64,000 bases of DNA from VGBO01 sp964453335 (lineage in GTDB: Bacteria > Actinomycetota > Acidimicrobiia > Acidimicrobiales > CAIXPF01), in contig CAYVOK010000010.1 in assembly GCA_964453335.1 (NCBI GenBank), positions 54,433 through 118,432 of the forward strand, given 5' to 3'. A model generated the notes under the pieces. It saw only the letters and a program-made list of their open reading frames with translations. It had not been told where the DNA came from and searched no databases. Shown here piece by piece: positions 8,901 to 16,978 of this stretch (the first letter of the stretch is position 1; each line of letters opens with the position of its first letter). The position numbers and the translations under genes are program-made.

Positions 8901-9746
8901 TCAGGTGCCTGAGACGTCGCGGGGTGCCACCGGGTCGCTGCGACGTTCACGCACGAGCGCCTCCTGGACGATCGTGGCGACGTGCAGGCCGTCGGGTGCG
9001 AAGACGTGGCCGATCGACAGACCGCGTGCACCACCCACGGCGTGACAGTGCATGTCGATCAGCAGCCAGTCGTCCATCGGGGCGTCGGCGTGGAACCACA
9101 CGGCGTGGTCGAGGCTCGCGGCCATGAACACCTCGTTGCTGCGTGCCTGCGGCACGTCGCCGGCGGGGTGGGCGGCACGTACCGCCATCACCGTCGCCGT
9201 GTCCGACGCGAACGCGAGTGCGCACGCACGGCTCCGGGCGTCGGCGCCGACGCTGCGGTCGACACGCACCCACGTGAGGGCTCGTCCGGTGCCGTGCTGT
9301 TGGGGCACCTGCCGTCGTTCGATGATCCAGCCCCACCCGACCTCGGGGAACTCGTCGGGTCCGGGCACCCCGTCGGGCATCCGCACCGTCTGCACCGCCG
9401 GCGCCGGCTCGGCCGCCTGGAAGCTCGCCTCGAGCGTGAGGATCGCGCCGGTCGACTGGCGGGCGACCACGCGCCGGGTGACGAAGGACGCACCGGTGCG
9501 CACCCGGTCGACCTCATACCGGACGGGCTCGTCGAGGCGGCCGCCGAGGATGAAGTAGGCGTGCAGGGAGTGCACGGCGCGGGACTCCTCCACGGTGTGC
9601 ATCGCCGCCCGCAACGCCTGCGCGATCACCTGACCGCCGTAGATCCGCCCCCACGCGTAGGGCGGGCTGGTGCCGACCCATGCGTCGATGCCGTGTGGTT
9701 CGACGGCCTCGAGTTCGGCGAAGGTCCGGGGTTCGGGGAGCGGCAC
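8901..9746 (-). CDS. tesB: Acyl-CoA thioesterase II
   Basis: Hydrolyses acyl-CoA to free acid and CoA. The 281-residue protein has a tandem hot-dog fold: an N-terminal repeat containing GRIYGGQVIAQALRAA and HSLHAYFILGG, and a C-terminal repeat containing the TesB pattern MAASLDHAVWFHADAPMDDWLLI, where LDHAVWFH includes the catalytic region Asp. GTG start at 9746 is set by family homology and by CAGGAT ending 6 bases upstream. It is divergent from a CoA-transferase 67 bases away and opens the acyl-CoA metabolism region. Confidence 0.9.
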   Translation of the reverse strand: MPLPEPRTFAELEAVEPHGIDAWVGTSPPYAWGRIYGGQVIAQALRAAMHTVEESRAVHSLHAYFILGGRLDEPVRYEVDRVRTGASFVTRRVVARQSTGAILTLEASFQAAEPAPAVQTVRMPDGVPGPDEFPEVGWGWIIERRQVPQQHGTGRALTWVRVDRSVGADARSRACALAFASDTATVMAVRAAHPAGDVPQARSNEVFMAASLDHAVWFHADAPMDDWLLIDMHCHAVGGARGLSIGHVFAPDGLHVATIVQEALVRERRSDPVAPRDVSGT

Positions 9747-9752
9747 GCCGTC

Positions 9753-9758
9753 ATCCTG
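9753..9758 (-). promoter_or_regulatory. Possible -10 element of tesB (CAGGAT)
   Basis: CAGGAT on the minus strand keeps the A and final T of the TAnnnT pattern and ends 6 bases before the GTG. It is weaker evidence than the TA-type sites. Confidence 0.35.
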
Positions 9759-9799
9759 CCGTCTCGGGCGGCGGGCGACCGCACCGGGACGACAGGGGC

Positions 9800-9805
9800 T
9801 ACCGT
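9800..9805 (+). promoter_or_regulatory. -10 element of CoA-transferase (TACCGT)
   Basis: TACCGT ends 8 bases before the ATG at 9814, with no ribosome-binding site. Confidence 0.5.
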
Positions 9806-9813
9806 TCCGGCCC

Positions 9814-11043
9814 ATGACGACCGACCGTGGACCGCTCGACGGGGTACGCGTGGTCGAGGTGGCGAACATGATCGCCGGCCCGTCCGCAGCGGCGCTGATG
9901 GCCGACCTCGGTGCGACCGTGGTGAAGGTCGAACCGCCGACGGGCGACATCCTCCGCAACGGGCACCGTCCGCTCGACCCGTCCTACGACCGGCCGCACC
10001 CGGACCCGTGGTGGCAGCTCGACAACCGGGGGAAGCAGGGCGTCGTCGTCGACCTCACCACCGACGCTGGCGTGGCGGTCGTGCACCGCCTTGCAGCGGG
10101 GGCGGACGTCTTCCTCACGAACCTCACCGACGAACGACGCGCCCGCTACCGGCTGATGCCGGACGACATCCGGGCGGTCGCCCCGACGGTCGTGTACGCA
10201 CACGTCGGCGGGTACGGCTCGACGGGTCCGGTCGCGGGCGCACCGGCCTACGACATGACGGCGTTCTTCGCCCGGGGTGGCGTGCAGGGCGTCATCGGGC
10301 AGCCCGACGACCCGCCGCACGCGTTCCGGCCCGGGCAGGGGGACCACACGACGGCGCTCGCACTGCTGGCGTCGATCCTCGCCGCGCTCCGCCAACGCGA
10401 GCGCGACGGGACGTTCCAGTCGGTGCAGGTCGCCCTCTACCAGGTGGCGACGTGGACGCTCTCGTCCGACCTGACGGTCACCCTGCTCGACGGGGCGCCG
10501 CTGCAGCCGCTCGCCCGCGCCGACTGGCCGACGCCGTTGACCTGCCGGTTCCGTTGCGCCGACGGTCGGTGGCTCGCCCTCTGCATGCCCGGCCCGAAGG
10601 ACTACTGGGACAATTTCTGCGTCGCGCTCGACCGGCTCGAGTGGACCACCGACCCGCGCTACGCCGATGCCGCGGAACGATTCCGGCACGGCCCCGAGCT
10701 CGTCGCCGCATGCGACACGGTCTTCGCCGACCGGACCCGGGCCGACTGGGCGGACCGCCTCGACGCGGCCGGGGTGATCTGGGCCCCCGTGCAATCCCTC
10801 ACGGAGATCACCGAGGACCCCCAGGCCGCCGCGCTCGGCATCTTCACGACGCTCGAGGACCCCGAGACCGGCACGACGTTCCGGACCGTCGCAGCACCGT
10901 TCCACATCGACGGCGCGCACATCGCCGTGCGGGGCCCGGCCCCCCGCCTCGGCGAGCACACCCGGGCTGTTCTCGGGGACGCCGGATACGCGCCCGACGA
11001 GATCGAACGGCTCGTGGCGGACGGGGTCGTCGGCACCGTCTGA
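9814..11043 (+). CDS. Class III (CaiB/BaiF) CoA-transferase
   Basis: Moves CoA between carboxylic acids. The 409-residue protein begins PLDGVRVVEVANMIAGPSAAALMADLGATVVKVEPP, the family N-terminal glycine loop. The catalytic Asp is present in GAPAYDMTAFFARGG, and QVALYQVATW and WAPVQSL match the rest of the fold. The acyl substrate cannot be read from sequence. It is followed 44 bases downstream by an acyl-CoA dehydrogenase on the same strand, suggesting activation of an acid and then alpha-beta oxidation. Confidence 0.9.
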   Translation: MTTDRGPLDGVRVVEVANMIAGPSAAALMADLGATVVKVEPPTGDILRNGHRPLDPSYDRPHPDPWWQLDNRGKQGVVVDLTTDAGVAVVHRLAAGADVFLTNLTDERRARYRLMPDDIRAVAPTVVYAHVGGYGSTGPVAGAPAYDMTAFFARGGVQGVIGQPDDPPHAFRPGQGDHTTALALLASILAALRQRERDGTFQSVQVALYQVATWTLSSDLTVTLLDGAPLQPLARADWPTPLTCRFRCADGRWLALCMPGPKDYWDNFCVALDRLEWTTDPRYADAAERFRHGPELVAACDTVFADRTRADWADRLDAAGVIWAPVQSLTEITEDPQAAALGIFTTLEDPETGTTFRTVAAPFHIDGAHIAVRGPAPRLGEHTRAVLGDAGYAPDEIERLVADGVVGTV

Positions 11044-11075
11044 GGGCCGTCGTGCCCTGTGCGGGCCCGCTTGGC

Positions 11076-11081
11076 TACGGT
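11076..11081 (+). promoter_or_regulatory. -10 element of acyl-CoA dehydrogenase (TACGGT)
   Basis: TACGGT ends 6 bases before the ATG at 11088 with no Shine-Dalgarno site. Confidence 0.55.
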
Positions 11082-11087
11082 GCGGCC

Positions 11088-12314
11088 ATGACCGATGTCG
11101 ACGCCGTCTACCGCGAGGCCCGAGCCTGGTTCGAGGAGAACTGGGATCCGAACCGCCCTCTCGGCGAGTGGTGGGACCTGCTCGCCCGGTCCGGCTGGGG
11201 GTTCCCGTCGTGGCCGACGGCGTGGTTCGGCAAGGGCCTCGAGGGTGCTGCGGCGAAGGCGGTGCATCGTGCCCGCACCGAGGTGGGCGCCTTCTCCGCA
11301 CCGGCGGGGATCGCCACGATGATGGTCGCGCCGACGCTCATGGAGCTCGGCACCCCCGAGCAGAAGGAGCGCTACCTCGAGGGCATCGCGACGGGGCGGG
11401 ACATCTGGTGCCAGCTCTTCTCCGAACCGGGGGCGGGCAGCGATCTGGCCGGCGTGCAGACCAAGGCGGTCCGCGACGGTGACGAGTGGATCGTGAACGG
11501 GCAGAAGGTGTGGACCTCGGGCGGGCACTACGCCCGCTACGCGATCCTCGTCGCCCGCACCGACGTGGACGTGCCGAAGCACCGCGGGTTGTCGTTCTTC
11601 CTCGTCGACATGCACCAGCCCGGGATCGAACCGCGTCCGCTGCGGCAGATGACCGGCGACGCCGAGTTCAACGAGGTGTTCCTGACCGACGCCCGGGTGC
11701 GCGCCGACCACCTCGTCGGTGAGGTGGGCAGCGGCTGGAACGTCGCCCTGCAGATCCTCCTGCACGAACGGGCCAGCCTCGACGCCGACAGCGACACCGG
11801 CGGCGGGATCATGGGGGATCTCGACCTCGGTGCCCCGGCAGGCAGCTTCGTCGGCGCCGCGAAGCAGGACGACGGTATGGACGCCATCGCCGCGGCGAGC
11901 GGCGAACGGGCGAAGCAGCTGCTCCTCGAGTGTCTCGACCGTGCCGGCCGACGCGACGACCCGGTCGCCCGGCAGCGGGTCGTCGAGGTGTTCTCCCTCA
12001 TCGACATCGCCCGGTACTCGGGCGGACGTCTCGCACCCTCGCTCGGCAAGCTGGCGTCGACGCAGCTCATGCGCCGCGTCCGTGACACCGCGCTGTGGCT
12101 GCTGGGTCCGGGGGGCACGCTCGCCGGACACGACGCACCCTTCGACGGGCTCGTCACCGACATGGCCCTGATGGTGCCCGGCCTGTCGATCGCCGGGGGT
12201 ACCGACGAGATCCAGCGGAACATCGTCGGTGAACGCGAGCTCGGCCTGCCCGCCGAGCCCCGCGTCGACAAGGACATCGCGTTCAAGGACGTGCTGCAGG
12301 GCACGGTCCGCTGA
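11088..12314 (+). CDS. Acyl-CoA dehydrogenase
   Basis: FAD-dependent alpha,beta-dehydrogenation of an acyl-CoA. The 408-residue protein shows the FAD/substrate motifs CQLFSEPGAGSDLAG and KVWTSGGHYARY, the base-carrying segment ILLHERASL, and the C-terminal IAGGTDEIQRNIVGEREL. Length and motif order are those of single-subunit acyl-CoA dehydrogenases. Electrons would pass to ETF, which is not in the window. It lies between a CoA-transferase and an alpha/beta hydrolase, all rightward, each with its own leaderless-type hexamer. Confidence 0.92.
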   Translation: MTDVDAVYREARAWFEENWDPNRPLGEWWDLLARSGWGFPSWPTAWFGKGLEGAAAKAVHRARTEVGAFSAPAGIATMMVAPTLMELGTPEQKERYLEGIATGRDIWCQLFSEPGAGSDLAGVQTKAVRDGDEWIVNGQKVWTSGGHYARYAILVARTDVDVPKHRGLSFFLVDMHQPGIEPRPLRQMTGDAEFNEVFLTDARVRADHLVGEVGSGWNVALQILLHERASLDADSDTGGGIMGDLDLGAPAGSFVGAAKQDDGMDAIAAASGERAKQLLLECLDRAGRRDDPVARQRVVEVFSLIDIARYSGGRLAPSLGKLASTQLMRRVRDTALWLLGPGGTLAGHDAPFDGLVTDMALMVPGLSIAGGTDEIQRNIVGERELGLPAEPRVDKDIAFKDVLQGTVR

Positions 12315-12343
12315 GGCTGCGGGCAGCGCGCCGCGGGCCGCGG

Positions 12344-12349
12344 TAGGTT
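12344..12349 (+). promoter_or_regulatory. -10 element of alpha/beta hydrolase (TAGGTT)
   Basis: TAGGTT ends 6 bases before the ATG at 12356, with no Shine-Dalgarno site. Confidence 0.5.
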
Positions 12350-12355
12350 CCGCCC

Positions 12356-13255
12356 ATGGCCCGCATGACCCCCGAACAGCTCGTCGAACGTCTCCGTTCC
12401 TTCCCCAAGGCCGGCCCCGAGGTCACCTGGGAGCAGCGGCGGGCCGCGATGGACCGCGCCTCGGCGAAGGCACCGCTCCCCGACGGTTCGACGGTCGAGC
12501 CCGTCGACGCCGGTGGTGTGCCGGGTGAGTGGATCACCGCCGCGGCGGGCGACGACGGACCCGCGACCCTGTACCTCCACGGCGGTGGTTACACGATGGG
12601 TTCCTTCGTGACCCACCGGGCGCTCGCCGCGCACCTCGCTGCGCAGACCCGCGGGCCGGTCCTCCTCGTCGAGTACCGCCTCGCCCCCGAGCATCCCTGC
12701 CCCGCCGCGGTCGACGACGCCCGGGCGGCGTGGCGCTACCTGCTCGGCCGCCCCGGAGTCGACGTCGCCCGGACCGCGATCGGCGGCGACTCGGCGGGTG
12801 GCGGCCTCACCGCTGCGACCCTCCTCGCCCTGCGCTCCCACGGTGAACCGCTGCCCGGCGCCGCGGTCCTGCTGTCGCCGTGGGTCGACATGACGCTGTC
12901 CGGCGCGTCGTACACGAGCCTCGCCGATGCCGACCCGATGGTGGACCGGTTGACCCTGACGACGGCGGCCGAGGCCTACGCGGCCGGGCGTGACCTACGC
13001 GACCCCCTCCTGTCACCGCTGTTCGGCGACTGGTCCGGCATGCCGCCGATGCTGGTGCAGGTCGGCGAGCTCGAGGTGCTGCTCGACGACTCCCGTTCCT
13101 TCGCCGCGACGGTCCGTGCCGCCGGTGGCGACGTCACGATCGAGGAGTGGGCCGGGATGGTCCACGTGTGGCAGAGCTTCTGCGGGATGATCGACGACGC
13201 CGACCGGGCGGTCGCCCGTCTCGGCGAGTTCATCCGGGCGGCGACGGGGGCCTGA
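12356..13255 (+). CDS. Alpha/beta hydrolase, hormone-sensitive lipase type
   Basis: A 299-residue esterase of the HSL (family IV) type. The oxyanion motif HGGGYT is at residues 75-80 and the nucleophile elbow GDSAGG at 144-149, with Ser146 as nucleophile. Later Asp (near LEVLLDD) and His (GMVHVW) complete a plausible triad. EYRLAPEHPCPAAVDD is also diagnostic. No signal peptide is seen, so it is cytoplasmic, and it probably cleaves short acyl esters. The stop lies 7 bases from the stop of the convergent aldehyde dehydrogenase. Confidence 0.92.
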   Translation: MARMTPEQLVERLRSFPKAGPEVTWEQRRAAMDRASAKAPLPDGSTVEPVDAGGVPGEWITAAAGDDGPATLYLHGGGYTMGSFVTHRALAAHLAAQTRGPVLLVEYRLAPEHPCPAAVDDARAAWRYLLGRPGVDVARTAIGGDSAGGGLTAATLLALRSHGEPLPGAAVLLSPWVDMTLSGASYTSLADADPMVDRLTLTTAAEAYAAGRDLRDPLLSPLFGDWSGMPPMLVQVGELEVLLDDSRSFAATVRAAGGDVTIEEWAGMVHVWQSFCGMIDDADRAVARLGEFIRAATGA

Positions 13256-13262
13256 GACCCGC

Positions 13263-14693
13263 TCAGACGGCGAAGCCGACGAGCTTCGTGTCGAGGTACT
13301 CGAGGATCCCTTCCTCGCCGCCCTCACGACCGAGGCCCGATTCCTTCACCCCACCGAACGGCGCCGCCGCTGCGGTCGGGTTGATGTCGTTCACGCCGAC
13401 GATGCCGAACCGCAGCGCCTCGACGGTCCGCCACGCGCGGGCCAGATCGTTCGTGTACACGTACGACGCGAGCCCGTAGTCGGTGTCGTTCGCCCGGGCG
13501 ATCACCTCGTCCTCGTCCTCGAAGACGATGACCGGGGCGACGGGCCCGAAGGTCTCCTCGCGGTAGATGACCATGTCCTCGTGAACACCGGTGAGGACGG
13601 TCGGGGCGTAGAAGTACCCGTCCGCGAGCGCACCCTCGGTGAGTCGCCGACCGCCGGTCGCGACCGTCGCACCGCGCGCCACGGCGTCACGGACCTGGCG
13701 GTCGACCTTGTCGAGCGCTGCGGCGTCGACGAGCGGGCCGATCTGCACGCCGTCGGTGAACCCGGAACCCGCCTGCATCTTCTCGATGCGACCGACGAGC
13801 GCCTCGACGAACCGGTCGGCGATCCCCCGCTGCACGAACAGGCGGTTCGGGCAGATGCACGCCTGGCCGGTGTTGAGCACCTTCACCATCGCGGCTCCGG
13901 TCGCCGCGCGCACCGGGTCGGCGTCGTCGTAGACGATGAACGGCGCGTGGCCGCCGAGCTCCATCGAGACGCGCTTCATCGTCGGGGCGGCCTGCGCGGC
14001 GAGGAGCTTGCCGACCTCGGTCGACCCGGTGAAGGTGAGCTTCCGCACCGCCGGATTGCGGAGGAGTTCCGCGCCGACGGGCACCGGGTCGAGGCTCGGG
14101 ACGAGGTTCACGACGCCGGGCGGCAGGCCGATCTCGTCGAGGATCTTGACGACCTCGATCGCGCACAGCGGCGTCTGCTCCGCCGGCTTGAGCACGACGG
14201 TGCACCCGGCTGCGAGCGCCGGGCCGATCTTCCGGGTGAGCATCGACACCGGGTAGTTCCACGGGGTGATCGCTGCGGTCACACCGACCGGCTGGTGCAT
14301 GACGACGAAGCGCTGGTCGGCACGCGAGGACGGGATGGTGCGCCCGTAGACGCGCTTCGCCTCCTCCGCGAACCACAGCAGGAAGCTCGCCGCGTAGGTG
14401 ACCTCGGTGCGGGCCGCCCGGATCGGCTTGCCCTGCTCCGACGTCATCAGCTTCGCAAGGTCCTCGTGCCGTTCCTGCAGCAGCTCGTAGGCCGCGTACA
14501 GCTTCTCGGACCGCTGGTACGCGGTGAGCGCGGCCCAGGCCGGGAACGCCCGATCGGCCGCGTCGATCGCGTCGCGGACGTCGTCGACGCCTGCGTCCGC
14601 CACGTCCCCGATGCGTCGTCCCGTCGCCGGGTCGGTGACCTCGAAGGTCGCCCCGGACCGTGCGTCCTTCCAGACACCGTCGATGTACAGCAT
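13263..14693 (-). CDS. NAD(P)-dependent aldehyde dehydrogenase, succinate-semialdehyde dehydrogenase-like
   Basis: Oxidises an aldehyde to its acid. The 476-residue protein contains ITPWNYPVSMLTRKIGPALAAGCTVVLKPAEQTP, the glutamate motif MELGGHAPFIV, the catalytic cysteine in NTGQACICPNRL, and a C-terminal PFGGVKESGLGREGG. These are closest to the GabD/succinate-semialdehyde group, but the true substrate is not fixed by sequence. The start MLYIDGVW is the family N-terminus; ATG at 14693 has TAGGGT 8 bases upstream. Monocistronic by spacing. Confidence 0.92.
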   Translation of the reverse strand: MLYIDGVWKDARSGATFEVTDPATGRRIGDVADAGVDDVRDAIDAADRAFPAWAALTAYQRSEKLYAAYELLQERHEDLAKLMTSEQGKPIRAARTEVTYAASFLLWFAEEAKRVYGRTIPSSRADQRFVVMHQPVGVTAAITPWNYPVSMLTRKIGPALAAGCTVVLKPAEQTPLCAIEVVKILDEIGLPPGVVNLVPSLDPVPVGAELLRNPAVRKLTFTGSTEVGKLLAAQAAPTMKRVSMELGGHAPFIVYDDADPVRAATGAAMVKVLNTGQACICPNRLFVQRGIADRFVEALVGRIEKMQAGSGFTDGVQIGPLVDAAALDKVDRQVRDAVARGATVATGGRRLTEGALADGYFYAPTVLTGVHEDMVIYREETFGPVAPVIVFEDEDEVIARANDTDYGLASYVYTNDLARAWRTVEALRFGIVGVNDINPTAAAAPFGGVKESGLGREGGEEGILEYLDTKLVGFAV

Positions 14694-14701
14694 GGGCGCG
14701 G

Positions 14702-14707
14702 ACCCTA
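14702..14707 (-). promoter_or_regulatory. -10 element of aldehyde dehydrogenase (TAGGGT)
   Basis: TAGGGT on the minus strand ends 8 bases before the ATG at 14693. It overlaps the end of the upstream flavoprotein gene (stop at 14705). Confidence 0.5.
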
Positions 14708-15136
14708 GCCGCCGCGCCGCAGGTCGGCGCCGTACGCGTGCGTGGGCCGCAACCGCAGCAGCAGGCGCCGGTCGGTGACCATCGCCGCCCGGTACTCCGC
14801 CCAGTCGGGGTGGTCGCCGCGCATCGCCCGGTAGTACGCGACGAGGTCGTCCGCTGCGGCGTCGTGCGGGTCGGCGGTCACCGCACCGAGTTCGGCCCGA
14901 CACTCGAGCACCCCGTAACTCCAGCGGTCGGAGCCGACGACGTGGAGCACCGCCCGCGGATCACGGCGCAGGTTGGCGGTCTTCGCCCGGTCGTCGGTGA
15001 GGGACACCCACAGCTCGTCGTCCGTTGCGACGTGGTAGCTGATGGTCGACAGTTGCGGTGTCCCGTTCCGTCGCAGGGTGGCGAACACGGCATCACGGCC
15101 GGCCCGGAACATGGTGAGCACCTCGGCACGATCCAT
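14705..15136 (-). CDS. Pyridoxamine-phosphate-oxidase-fold protein, probably F420-dependent
   Basis: A small 143-residue split-barrel flavoprotein-fold enzyme. It has FATLRRNGTPQLSTISYHV at the N-terminus, KTANLRRDPRAVLHVVG in the middle and YRAMRGDHPDWAEYRAAMVTDRRLLLRL at the C-terminus, the layout of the actinobacterial PPOX-class F420-dependent group. F420 use is inferred from family, not from a diagnostic residue. ATG at 15136 is chosen because TAGGGT lies 5 bases upstream and homology starts there. Confidence 0.82.
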   Translation of the reverse strand: MDRAEVLTMFRAGRDAVFATLRRNGTPQLSTISYHVATDDELWVSLTDDRAKTANLRRDPRAVLHVVGSDRWSYGVLECRAELGAVTADPHDAAADDLVAYYRAMRGDHPDWAEYRAAMVTDRRLLLRLRPTHAYGADLRRGG

Positions 15137-15141
15137 GCCCG

Positions 15142-15147
15142 ACCCTA
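15142..15147 (-). promoter_or_regulatory. -10 element of PPOX-fold gene (TAGGGT)
   Basis: TAGGGT on the minus strand ends 5 bases before the ATG at 15136. It is back to back with the TAGGAT of the divergent SDR gene. Confidence 0.45.
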
Positions 15148-15173
15148 CGTCGCGGCCGCGCATGGGTGCCGCG

Positions 15174-15179
15174 TAGGAT
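15174..15179 (+). promoter_or_regulatory. -10 element of SDR gene with leader (TAGGAT)
   Basis: TAGGAT lies 49 bases before the ATG at 15229. It predicts a leader of about 40 bases that includes the ribosome-binding site AGGGGGA just before the start, so this gene belongs to the leadered class. Confidence 0.45.
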
Positions 15180-15228
15180 CCCGCGACGCCCGGCGCGAGG
15201 TGCGCGCCGGCCGCACAGGGGGAACGGC

Positions 15229-15963
15229 ATGGGCACGCTCGACGGCAAGGTCGCGATCATCACCGGCGGCGCACGCGGCCAGGGCGCCGCGGAGGCCCGC
15301 CTCTTCGCCGAGGCGGGGGCCCGGGTCGTCATCACCGACGTGCTCGACGAACAGGGCGAGCGCACCGCCGGCTCGGTGCCCGGCGCCGAGTACCTGCACC
15401 TCGACGTGACCTCGGAGGCGTCGTGGGAGCAGGTCGTCGCCGACGTCGTCGCCCGCCACGGTCGACTCGACGTGCTGGTGAACAACGCCGGGATCTACAG
15501 CGGCGGGCAGCTCGTCAACGTCCGCACCGAGGAATGGGACCGGGTGATCGCGGTGAACCAGACCGGCGTGTTCCTCGGGATGCGCACCGCCGCCCGGGCG
15601 ATGATCGCTGCGGGCAACGGCGGATCGATCGTGAACATCTCCTCGATCGCCGGGATGATGGGCATCTTCGGCGGGACCGCCTATGGCGCGACGAAGTGGG
15701 CCGTGCGGGGCATGACGAAGGTCGCCGCCAAGGAGCTCGGTCGACACGGCGTCCGGGTGAACAGCATCCACCCCGGGTACATCGAGACCGACATGCTGAG
15801 CGAGGCCGGCCTCGACGACCAGGAACGCCTCGCCCGCACCGTGCCGTTGCGCCGCATGGGCACCGTCACCGACATCGCGTCGATGGCGCTGTTCCTCGCC
15901 GGTGACACGGCCGCCTACTGCACCGGCCAGGAGTTCGTCGTCGACGGCGGCGTGTTCGGCTGA
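15229..15963 (+). CDS. Short-chain dehydrogenase/reductase (classical SDR)
   Basis: A 244-residue NAD(P)-dependent oxidoreductase. The cofactor loop TGGARGQG is at residues 12-19, NNAG follows, the catalytic Ser is in NISSIAGMMG and the YxxxK motif is YGATK. GGxxG-type TGxARGQGxAEARLFA with the C-terminal ending VDGGVFG recalls 3-alpha/20-beta-hydroxysteroid dehydrogenase-like SDRs, but the substrate is unproven. ATG at 15229 follows an AGGGGGA ribosome-binding site. It faces the heteromeric acyl-CoA dehydrogenase pair tail to tail, with 10 bases between stops. Confidence 0.9.
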   Translation: MGTLDGKVAIITGGARGQGAAEARLFAEAGARVVITDVLDEQGERTAGSVPGAEYLHLDVTSEASWEQVVADVVARHGRLDVLVNNAGIYSGGQLVNVRTEEWDRVIAVNQTGVFLGMRTAARAMIAAGNGGSIVNISSIAGMMGIFGGTAYGATKWAVRGMTKVAAKELGRHGVRVNSIHPGYIETDMLSEAGLDDQERLARTVPLRRMGTVTDIASMALFLAGDTAAYCTGQEFVVDGGVFG

Positions 15964-15973
15964 GTCCCCGGGC

Positions 15974-16975
15974 TCAGACGGCGAGGGCCCGCGGCCACGA
16001 CACGAGCGTCGGCCACAGGGCCGGGCCGCCGGCCACGGCGAGCGAACGACCGAGTTCGGCGGCCCACTGGGCTTCCGAACCGTGTTCGTCGCGCCACGCC
16101 CACAGGCGTCGGGTCGTGTACTGCAGGCGGTGCTCGTCGGTGTAGCCGATCGCCCCGTGGAGCTGGTGCGCGAGCCGGTTGATGATCCCGACCGCCCGGC
16201 CGGTGGTGGCCTTCGCCGCGGCGATCACCTGGGTGACCTCGGCGGGGTCGGCGTCGGCGGCGATCACGTCGACGGCGTTGTCACACGCCGCCTCGGCGAC
16301 GACGGCCTCGCCCGCCATCTCCGCGAGGTAGTGCTGGAGGATCTGGAACTTGCCGATCGGCTTGCCGAACTGCTCCCGCTCGTTCGCGTACTGGACCGAG
16401 AGCTCGACCGCCTGCTGCAGCGCACCGGCCATGAGGAGCGCCCGGGCGAGCGCACCACGGGCCGCGACGTCTGCGACCGAGGGGCCGGGGACCACGTCGA
16501 GCGCGCCGACGGTCACCTCGGCCCAGGGCTCACCGGCGTAGTTCGCACCGGTGGCACCGACGGTGAGCGCACCGGCGGGAACGCAGGCCACCCCGCGGTC
16601 GGTGACCACGACGAAGGACGACGCGACGGGCGCCCAGTAGGTGCGACCACCGCCGAGCACGACGGCGATCGGCCCGTCGGGGAGCTGCAGGCCGGCCTGC
16701 TCGCACACCCAGCCGCCGATGATCGACGTCTCGGTCAGCGGCACCGGTGCGGCGAATCGCCCGGCCGCCTTGGCGATCGCGGCGGCGTCGTGCAGCGTGC
16801 CACCCGACCCGCCGACGGACTCGGCCACGCCGACCGTGCCCAGACCGGACTCGGTCAGCGCCGACCACAGGCGTGCGTCGAGGCCGCCCTCGGCGGCGCC
16901 GACGGCCTCGGGCGTGCAGATGTCGCCGAAGATCGATTCGACGGTTTCGAGCAGGAGTGCGTCGACGGTGGTCAT
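15974..16975 (-). CDS. Acyl-CoA dehydrogenase, short partner subunit
   Basis: A 333-residue acyl-CoA dehydrogenase-fold protein, shorter than the usual 380-400. The N-terminal helical domain (LWSALTESGLGTVGVAESVGGSGG) and the C-terminal four-helix domain (QLHGAIGYTDEHRLQYTTRRLW) are recognisable, but the middle beta domain has no CQLFSEPGAGSD-type motif. The start is 3 bases after the stop of the 382-residue dehydrogenase gene. This layout is known from FadE heterotetramers of actinobacterial sterol side-chain degradation, in which two unlike subunits form one enzyme; assignment here is by analogy. Confidence 0.85.
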   Translation of the reverse strand: MTTVDALLLETVESIFGDICTPEAVGAAEGGLDARLWSALTESGLGTVGVAESVGGSGGTLHDAAAIAKAAGRFAAPVPLTETSIIGGWVCEQAGLQLPDGPIAVVLGGGRTYWAPVASSFVVVTDRGVACVPAGALTVGATGANYAGEPWAEVTVGALDVVPGPSVADVAARGALARALLMAGALQQAVELSVQYANEREQFGKPIGKFQILQHYLAEMAGEAVVAEAACDNAVDVIAADADPAEVTQVIAAAKATTGRAVGIINRLAHQLHGAIGYTDEHRLQYTTRRLWAWRDEHGSEAQWAAELGRSLAVAGGPALWPTLVSWPRALAV

Positions 16976-16978
16976 GGT